Positions 5,165 through 8,863 of a stretch of DNA of 8,863 bases are shown in pieces. Each line of letters starts with the position of its first letter. Within the stretch, counting starts at the first letter, position 1. Source of the stretch: Chloroflexota bacterium (GTDB lineage: Bacteria > Chloroflexota > Limnocylindria > Limnocylindrales > CSP1-4); the NCBI GenBank assembly GCA_021802185.1, contig JAKAAV010000068.1, positions 1-8,863 of the forward strand, written 5' to 3'. The notes below the pieces were generated by a model. The model was given only the letters and a program-made list of their open reading frames with translations. It was not told the origin of the DNA and did not search any database. A program made the position numbers and the translations under genes.

Positions 5165-6751
5165 TCAGACCCCTGGGATCGCCATCCCCTCGGCCCCCGC
5201 GTCGGCAGCCGCCAGGCCGCGTGCCACCTCGGACGCCGGCAGCCCGAACTCCGCCAGGACCGCCCCGAGCGCCTCCCGCTGCGGCTGCCCGTCGAACTGG
5301 AGGACGTCGTCGCCCGGCAGCGGGTACTCGGTCACCTGTCCGTTCCGCCGCCCGTAGACGACGGGGTAGATGCCGCCGGTCGCGTCGGACTCGATCGTCA
5401 GCGCGAGCGAATCGGGACCGCCCGCGTCGAGGAAGTGCGAGAGCGGCACGACGCCGGCGTCGGAGATGCCGCGCGCGGGGTCGACCTCGATGACGCGTGC
5501 CAGGTATGCGCGCTGGTGCCACAGCTCCGGGCCGCCGCAGATCTCGTCGAGCGCGAACGCCATGACGCCGTCGGCGTCGAGTGGCCGGCGGTACGGTGCC
5601 GCACCGAAGTGCGTCTCCGCCACGTGTCTCGCAAGCACGACGGCGTTGTATCGGTGGCCCTGGACCGCGCCGGAGTTGGCCGGCATGCCGTGCTTCTTGA
5701 GGCCGGCTGCGCCCTGGCTGATCGTGCCCGCGAAGTAGATGCCGCGCACCGTCGCGCTCTCCCAGAACGCCGTCTGCGCCGGGAGCCGGCTCTGCCCGAA
5801 CGTGACGACGCCGAGCGACGGCAGGTCGCGGAGCGGTGTGACGAAGCCCGTCGCCGCGATCACCTCGTCGACGTCGTAGGCCCGCGGGTCGCCGCCGCGA
5901 CTCGGCCGCGTCACGACCCGGAACCCACCGTCGACCCGCTCGACCCGCTCGATCGCGGCCTCCAGCACGCCGACGCCTCCGCCGAGCACGTAGTCCTCGT
6001 ACGGCTGCACGTACCGCGCGCGGATCCCGACCAGCGACCGCGTGACGACCGACAGCTTGGCCGCGCTCGGCGACGCGAGGACGATGCTCCGCGCCCACGG
6101 CAGCAGCCCGCTCGCCAGCTCGAAGCCCGAGTTCTGCTTGCCGATGATGAACAGCCGGTGGCCGGCGTAGGTCTCGGCGGGCCGTGTGTCGGCGTAGTGC
6201 GGCACCAGCTCCAGGCCGGGCGTGGCGGGCACGTAGGGCTCGGCGACGCCGACGGCAAAGATGGCGACCTGCGCGCGATACGGCCCGTCGGACGTCTCGA
6301 CGACGAACCGCCGACCGTCCGGCCCCTCCTCGATGCGCGTGGACTCCCAGGCGCACCCATGCCGCACCCGGACACCCGTCCGGCCCGCGAACGTGCGGAT
6401 GTTCAGCTCCATCTCCGGGCGGGACGGGAAGTACGACGTGCCGTCCATCAGCCTCGGCATCAGCCCGTTGTGCTCGGGCTCCTCTGCGATGAGGCTGTTC
6501 CAGTCGAACCGCTGGTAGGCGCGCGTGCCGGGGGCCGCCGGTGCGTAGGGCTTGCTCCAGCTGAGCAGGCGCTGGAAGAACGGGAAGCGTCGGAACATCC
6601 CGCCCGCGTCCGGGTCGGACGAGATCACGGCGTGTTCGACCCCGAGGCGGCCGAGGCTGTAGCTCAGCTGGATCGCGCCGGGTCCGCTCCCGACGACGAC
6701 GACGGGGTAGTCGCCCGGCGGGAACGGGCGATCCTGCGCTATTCCCGCCAT
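5165..6751 (-). CDS. FAD-dependent NAD(P)-binding oxidoreductase (FMO/thioredoxin-reductase-like)
   Basis: This 528-residue cytosolic flavoprotein is of the two-dinucleotide-binding-domain class. The FAD Rossmann motif is VVVVGSGPGAIQLSYSLGRL (17-36), with the second strand ending HAVISSD (40-46). The second nucleotide site is FIIGKQNSGFELASGL (201-216), a departure from the usual GxGxxG/A. FAD-closing motifs are VIAATGF (297-303) and GIYFAGT (337-343). A conserved-looking stretch LKKHGMPANSGAVQGHRYNA (351-370) and a helical C-terminal extension follow. There is no CxxC redox pair of classical thioredoxin reductase. The substrate is unknown. The ATG at 6751 lies inside the 3' end of the cyclic-nucleotide-binding gene (13-nt overlap), so the two are translationally coupled. 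The frame is open further upstream, but that part only shadows the neighbour. Confidence 0.87.
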   Translation of the reverse strand: MAGIAQDRPFPPGDYPVVVVGSGPGAIQLSYSLGRLGVEHAVISSDPDAGGMFRRFPFFQRLLSWSKPYAPAAPGTRAYQRFDWNSLIAEEPEHNGLMPRLMDGTSYFPSRPEMELNIRTFAGRTGVRVRHGCAWESTRIEEGPDGRRFVVETSDGPYRAQVAIFAVGVAEPYVPATPGLELVPHYADTRPAETYAGHRLFIIGKQNSGFELASGLLPWARSIVLASPSAAKLSVVTRSLVGIRARYVQPYEDYVLGGGVGVLEAAIERVERVDGGFRVVTRPSRGGDPRAYDVDEVIAATGFVTPLRDLPSLGVVTFGQSRLPAQTAFWESATVRGIYFAGTISQGAAGLKKHGMPANSGAVQGHRYNAVVLARHVAETHFGAAPYRRPLDADGVMAFALDEICGGPELWHQRAYLARVIEVDPARGISDAGVVPLSHFLDAGGPDSLALTIESDATGGIYPVVYGRRNGQVTEYPLPGDDVLQFDGQPQREALGAVLAEFGLPASEVARGLAAADAGAEGMAIPGV

Positions 6752-7161
6752 CGGTTCGTGTTCTGGAGCCGCCGGGTCTGCTCGAGCAGCATCCGGAACG
6801 TGATCGCCGGGTACGCCAGGAGCAGCTCGCGCAGCTGTGCGGCCGGGAGGTGCAGACACCGCACGGCCCGGACGGCCACGATGTCTGCCACGGGGGGCTC
6901 CTCGAGCAGGGCCGAGATCTCGCCGAAGAAGTCGCCGCGCCCGATCGTCGCGATCTCCACGCCGTTCGCGCGGACCGCGACCTCCCCCTCGAGGACGACG
7001 TAGAACCCCGACCCCGTCAGTCCCTGGCGCAGGATCCGCTCGCCCTCCGGGAACCACTGCTCGTCGAACGTGTGGGCGACGCCCTGCCGCTGGGCCGACG
7101 TGAGGTCGGCGAACAGGCCGAGCCCCGCCAGCTCGTCCGCGACCTCCATGCGCTGGATCAC
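6739..7161 (-). CDS. Stand-alone cyclic nucleotide-binding-fold protein without HTH
   Basis: This 140-residue protein is one cNMP-binding (CAP_ED) domain: LAGLGLFADLTSAQRQGVAH (11-30), FPEGERILRQGLTGSGFYVV (37-56), LEGEVAV (57-63), and the phosphate-binding cassette GDFFGEISALLEEPPVADIV (76-95), then a short C-helix. It lacks the helix-turn-helix of CRP/FNR regulators, so it is not a DNA-binding regulator by itself. The arginine that normally contacts the cyclic phosphate (PRxA) is replaced by Val91, so cAMP or cGMP binding is doubtful. The GTG start at 7161 has GAGGAGG about 5 nt upstream; the ATG at 7149 would be too far from it. It overlaps the FAD oxidoreductase by 13 nt. In other bacteria this domain occurs fused to thioredoxin-reductase-like flavoproteins, which supports a partner or regulatory-subunit role. 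Confidence 0.85.
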   Translation of the reverse strand: MIQRMEVADELAGLGLFADLTSAQRQGVAHTFDEQWFPEGERILRQGLTGSGFYVVLEGEVAVRANGVEIATIGRGDFFGEISALLEEPPVADIVAVRAVRCLHLPAAQLRELLLAYPAITFRMLLEQTRRLQNTNRWRE

Positions 7162-7211
7162 GACCGCCTCCTCACCCCAGGCGAATCCCGGCGAACGCCG
7201 CGGGTCCGCGT

Positions 7212-7241
7212 ATCAGACCACGCCATGGGGTCGCGTGACAA
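7212..7241 (-). promoter_or_regulatory. Possible promoter of the cNMP-domain/FAD operon
   Basis: On the minus strand TTGTCA (7236-7241, 5 of 6 to -35) is separated by 18 nt from TCTGAT (7212-7217, 4 of 6 to -10). It lies in the 95-nt gap after the zinc-finger gene and would give a leader of roughly 40 nt before the GTG at 7161. Confidence 0.4.
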
Positions 7242-7256
7242 GACAGGAACCGGACG

Positions 7257-7511
7257 TTACGCCTCGATCATCGCCTGGTCGGCGTAGCACCACATCCAGT
7301 CCTCGCCCGGCTCGAAGGACCGCATGATCGGATGGTGCGTGGCGTTCCAGTGGGCCGTGGCGTGGCGGTTCGGCGAGTTGTCGCAGCATCCGACGTGCCC
7401 GCACGTCATGCAGAGCCGCAGGTGAACCCACCTGCCGCCGATCTTGAGGCAGTCCTCGCAGCCGTCCGCCGACGGCGTCACGTCGCGGACCTCGTCCAGG
7501 TGCGGATCCAT
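7257..7511 (-). CDS. UBP-type zinc finger protein
   Basis: This 84-residue protein consists of one ZnF-UBP domain: GCEDCLKIGGRWVHLRLCMT (17-36) gives C18-x2-C21 and C34-x2-C37, then GHVGCCDNSPNRHATAH (38-54) with C42/C43, H50 and H54, and THHPIMRSFEPGEDWMWCY (58-76). In eukaryotes this fold binds the ubiquitin C-terminal Gly-Gly in deubiquitinases. Bacterial single-domain versions are common in Actinomycetota and have no proven ligand. The ATG start at 7511 has GGAGGGG about 6 nt upstream. It is the first gene of a same-strand run with the cNMP-domain protein and the FAD oxidoreductase (95-nt gap with a possible internal promoter), so it may work with them. Confidence 0.9.
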   Translation of the reverse strand: MDPHLDEVRDVTPSADGCEDCLKIGGRWVHLRLCMTCGHVGCCDNSPNRHATAHWNATHHPIMRSFEPGEDWMWCYADQAMIEA

Positions 7512-7670
7512 CGAGCCCCTCCGCTGCGGATCCCCGCGCGTCCCCTCGCGCAGCTGCCCCGCTCCGCCAATCGTGCCGCATCCGGGCGAGATGTGCCGGA
7601 GATGGCGCGATGGATGTGATCATGGGGCCCGGCGGACGAGCGTCGCGCGAGCGCGTGACGGGAGCACGGC

Positions 7671-7820
7671 ATGACGTGCGACCTCGAGCGGTTCGTCGAG
7701 GCGCAGAAGGGTTCCTATCCGGCGGCGGTCGCAGAGCTCCGTCGCGGGCGCAAGACGGGCCAGCCGCGAGGACTCGGGCCTCGCCCTCGCGGCGACTACC
7801 GGCCGTACTTGAACGGGTAG
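7671..7820 (+). pseudogene. N-terminal remnant of a DUF1810-type gene
   Basis: An ATG with GGGAG 8 nt upstream opens a 49-codon frame. Its first 30 residues, starting MTCDLERFVEAQKGSYPAAV and ending AELRRGRKTG, match the N-terminus of DUF1810 proteins (D-L-x-R-F-V-x-A-Q, AELRxGRK), which are usually about 140-150 residues. The following family motif (HWMWFVFPQ) is absent: the frame goes from KTG to QPRGLG, as if an internal segment had been deleted. It then runs to a stop at 7818-7820 inside the 3' end of the convergent phosphoribosyltransferase gene. The remaining two thirds of the family are missing. It is almost certainly non-functional, though a 49-residue peptide could still be made. Confidence 0.6.
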
Positions 7821-8257
7821 ACGATCCAGTCGTCGGTCTCGACGACGTGGTGGTCGGGAATCGACGCGACCCGCGACCGGCGGGGCTTGTAGTGGAGGAC
7901 CGCCGTCGTGGGCGAGCCGCCGGCCAACCGGACACGATCGATGACCGCCTGGATCGTCGTGCCCGAGTCCCACACCTCGTCCACGACCAGCACGCGCTGG
8001 CCCCGCAGGAGCGGGTCGGCCGGGAACTGCAGGAACGACGGCTTGTCGGCCGGCCGTCCGGCGTCGTCGTAGTAGGCGACCGCGGCGATCAGGATGTTGC
8101 GAATGCCGAGCAGGTACGCCAGCATCCCGGCGGGGACGAGCGCGCCACGGGTGATCGCGAGCAGGACGTCGTACTCCCCCCGGACCTCCTCCGCCAGCGT
8201 CCGCACGAGCCGGTCGAGCTCATCCCAGGTCACGACGTCGCGGCGCGGCTCGTCCAT
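7796..8257 (-). CDS. Purine-type phosphoribosyltransferase
   Basis: This 153-residue type I phosphoribosyltransferase attaches a nucleobase to PRPP in the cytosol (purine salvage). The PRPP loop is VLVVDEVWDSGTT (89-101), with acidic pair Asp93/Glu94 and the SGTT phosphate cradle. ITRGALVP (35-42) is the upstream loop, and YPFKYGR (147-153) is the C-terminus. The sequence is closest in look to hypoxanthine/xanthine/guanine phosphoribosyltransferases of the Gpt-like short class, with the hood starting VTWDEL (9-14). Base specificity cannot be read. The ATG start at 8257 follows GGGAGGG at about 5 nt; the longer open frame upstream is unsupported. Its 3' end overlaps the convergent DUF1810 remnant. 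Confidence 0.88.
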   Translation of the reverse strand: MDEPRRDVVTWDELDRLVRTLAEEVRGEYDVLLAITRGALVPAGMLAYLLGIRNILIAAVAYYDDAGRPADKPSFLQFPADPLLRGQRVLVVDEVWDSGTTIQAVIDRVRLAGGSPTTAVLHYKPRRSRVASIPDHHVVETDDWIVYPFKYGR

Positions 8258-8305
8258 CGTCCCTCCCCGCTCGGGCGGCGATCCCCGGAGCCCGCCGCAA
8301 CCCGA

Positions 8306-8321
8306 CCGCAGCCTACTGCGG
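8306..8321. other. Small hairpin in the leader of the phosphoribosyltransferase gene
   Basis: ccgcag-ccta-ctgcgg is a perfect 6-bp stem with a 4-nt loop about 50 nt upstream of the ATG at 8257. On the minus strand it contains TAGGCT, a possible TAnnnT -10, without a clear -35. The role is unknown. Confidence 0.25.
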
Positions 8322-8365
8322 CCAGGGAGCGTCCGTCGGACCGCGACTGAGGATCGGGCCGCCGA

Positions 8366-8396
8366 CCGGGGCCGATACCCTGGCCTCCGGCCCCGG
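8366..8396 (-). terminator. Hairpin after the membrane-protein gene
   Basis: ccggggccg (8366-8374) and cggccccgg (8388-8396) form a perfect 9-bp stem with a 13-nt loop, starting 7 nt past the minus-strand stop at 8404. There is no T-run. It would separate this gene from the phosphoribosyltransferase. Confidence 0.42.
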
Positions 8397-8403
8397 CGTC
8401 CGA

Positions 8404-8863
8404 TCAGACGGGAGGAGCGGCCCGGGCAACATCCCGTCGGTAGTACCGGCGCCAGATCAGTCGGTGGATCGGCACCCAGCGCGGGATGTCGCGCAGCCCC
8501 GGGATGAACGGGACGAGGGCGAGCAGCCCCGTGAGCACGACCATCAGGATCACGACCACGAGATCGGCGTTCGCGGCGGCGTTGAACGGCGGGATCTGGT
8601 ACCACAGGGTGAACAGCCAGAGCCAGGTCTGCCCGGGGTAGCTGCCCGTCTCGTTCATCAGCCCCCACTGGTCCCCCGTGAGGTGCTGCGCGTCCGCCAG
8701 CCCCGGCAGGTAGCTCCCGTCGCCCATGAACAGCAGCGGGCGGGTGTAGTCAGTCTGGTAGAAGTGGCCGGTCTGGAGCAGCAGCCCGTCGAGGCCGCCG
8801 GTCCGCGCGACGCCGAGCAGGCTGTTCATGAGCCGCGGGACCGGGCCGTAGCTGCCCGACGGG
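8404..8863 (-). CDS. Uncharacterised membrane protein, C-terminal part (5' end outside window)
   Basis: The frame is open to the right edge, so 152 codons of a longer gene are seen. The visible protein begins PSGSYGPVPRLMNSLLG. A Met at 8829 is internal to that conserved-looking stretch and is probably not the start. Next come LLQTGHFYQTDYTRPLLFMG, NETGSYPGQTWLWLFTLWYQ with an amphipathic aromatic segment, one clear transmembrane helix (ADLVVVILMVVLTGLLALVP), and a basic tail GLRDIPRWVPIHRLIWRRYY on the likely cytoplasmic side. I recall similar uncharacterised membrane proteins in Actinomycetota and Chloroflexota but no function; some are annotated near cytochrome-type genes. A short hairpin follows the stop. 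Confidence 0.75.
   Translation of the reverse strand, partial: PSGSYGPVPRLMNSLLGVARTGGLDGLLLQTGHFYQTDYTRPLLFMGDGSYLPGLADAQHLTGDQWGLMNETGSYPGQTWLWLFTLWYQIPPFNAAANADLVVVILMVVLTGLLALVPFIPGLRDIPRWVPIHRLIWRRYYRRDVARAAPPV

Noticed and set aside
5435..7003. Plus-strand open frame of 522 codons
   Set aside because: It is antisense to the FAD and cNMP genes, with no recognisable motif.
8258..8668. Upstream extension of the phosphoribosyltransferase to 290 residues
   Set aside because: It would overlap the membrane-protein gene in another frame; the ATG at 8257 has a good ribosome site and matches the family length.

Overview
This is a very GC-rich window (roughly 70% G+C by eye) with dense, mostly minus-strand genes, frequent GTG starts, strong Shine-Dalgarno sequences and two F420-type oxidoreductases. 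That combination suggests Actinomycetota (for example Thermoleophilia-like) or a high-GC Chloroflexota lineage. The sequence alone does not settle which. Nine protein genes look real, one of them cut by the right edge. There are also two clear gene remnants, one doubtful small ORF and several regulatory or terminator-like elements. I see no tRNA, rRNA, CRISPR array, insertion sequence or phage gene.

Left block (1-3587, all minus): a cysteine desulfurase-like PLP enzyme (2169-3587) is followed by an F420H2-dependent Ddn-like reductase with a C-terminal membrane segment (1258-1998). That gene overlaps by GTGA with a luciferase-like F420 oxidoreductase (230-1261). The two F420 genes are almost certainly translated together. 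The desulfurase is separated from them by 170 nt and has no SUF or ISC partner nearby. The first 229 nt hold no gene I can support, only a strong 13-bp hairpin.

Middle (3588-5164): divergent from the desulfurase is a SnoaL/NTF2-like small protein (3721-4119, plus). The space between them contains a dyad whose two arms are both -10-like. Next come a 14-bp tandem duplication, a minus-strand fossil of the C-terminal end of a prolyl oligopeptidase (4186-4392), and a near-consensus promoter driving a GYD-domain protein (4481-4801, plus). The following 363 nt (4802-5164) hold hairpins and a doubtful, possibly frameshifted cysteine-rich ORF.

Right-centre block (5165-7511, all minus): a UBP-type zinc-finger protein, a stand-alone cyclic-nucleotide-binding-fold protein lacking the usual phosphate-binding arginine, and, overlapping it by 13 nt, a two-nucleotide-domain FAD oxidoreductase. 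I read these as a probable redox/sensor module and as the most interesting part of the window.

Right end (7512-8863): a decayed N-terminal fragment of a DUF1810-type gene (plus) runs into the 3' end of a purine-type phosphoribosyltransferase (7796-8257, minus). The last gene is the C-terminal part of an uncharacterised membrane protein that continues beyond the window (8404-8863, minus).
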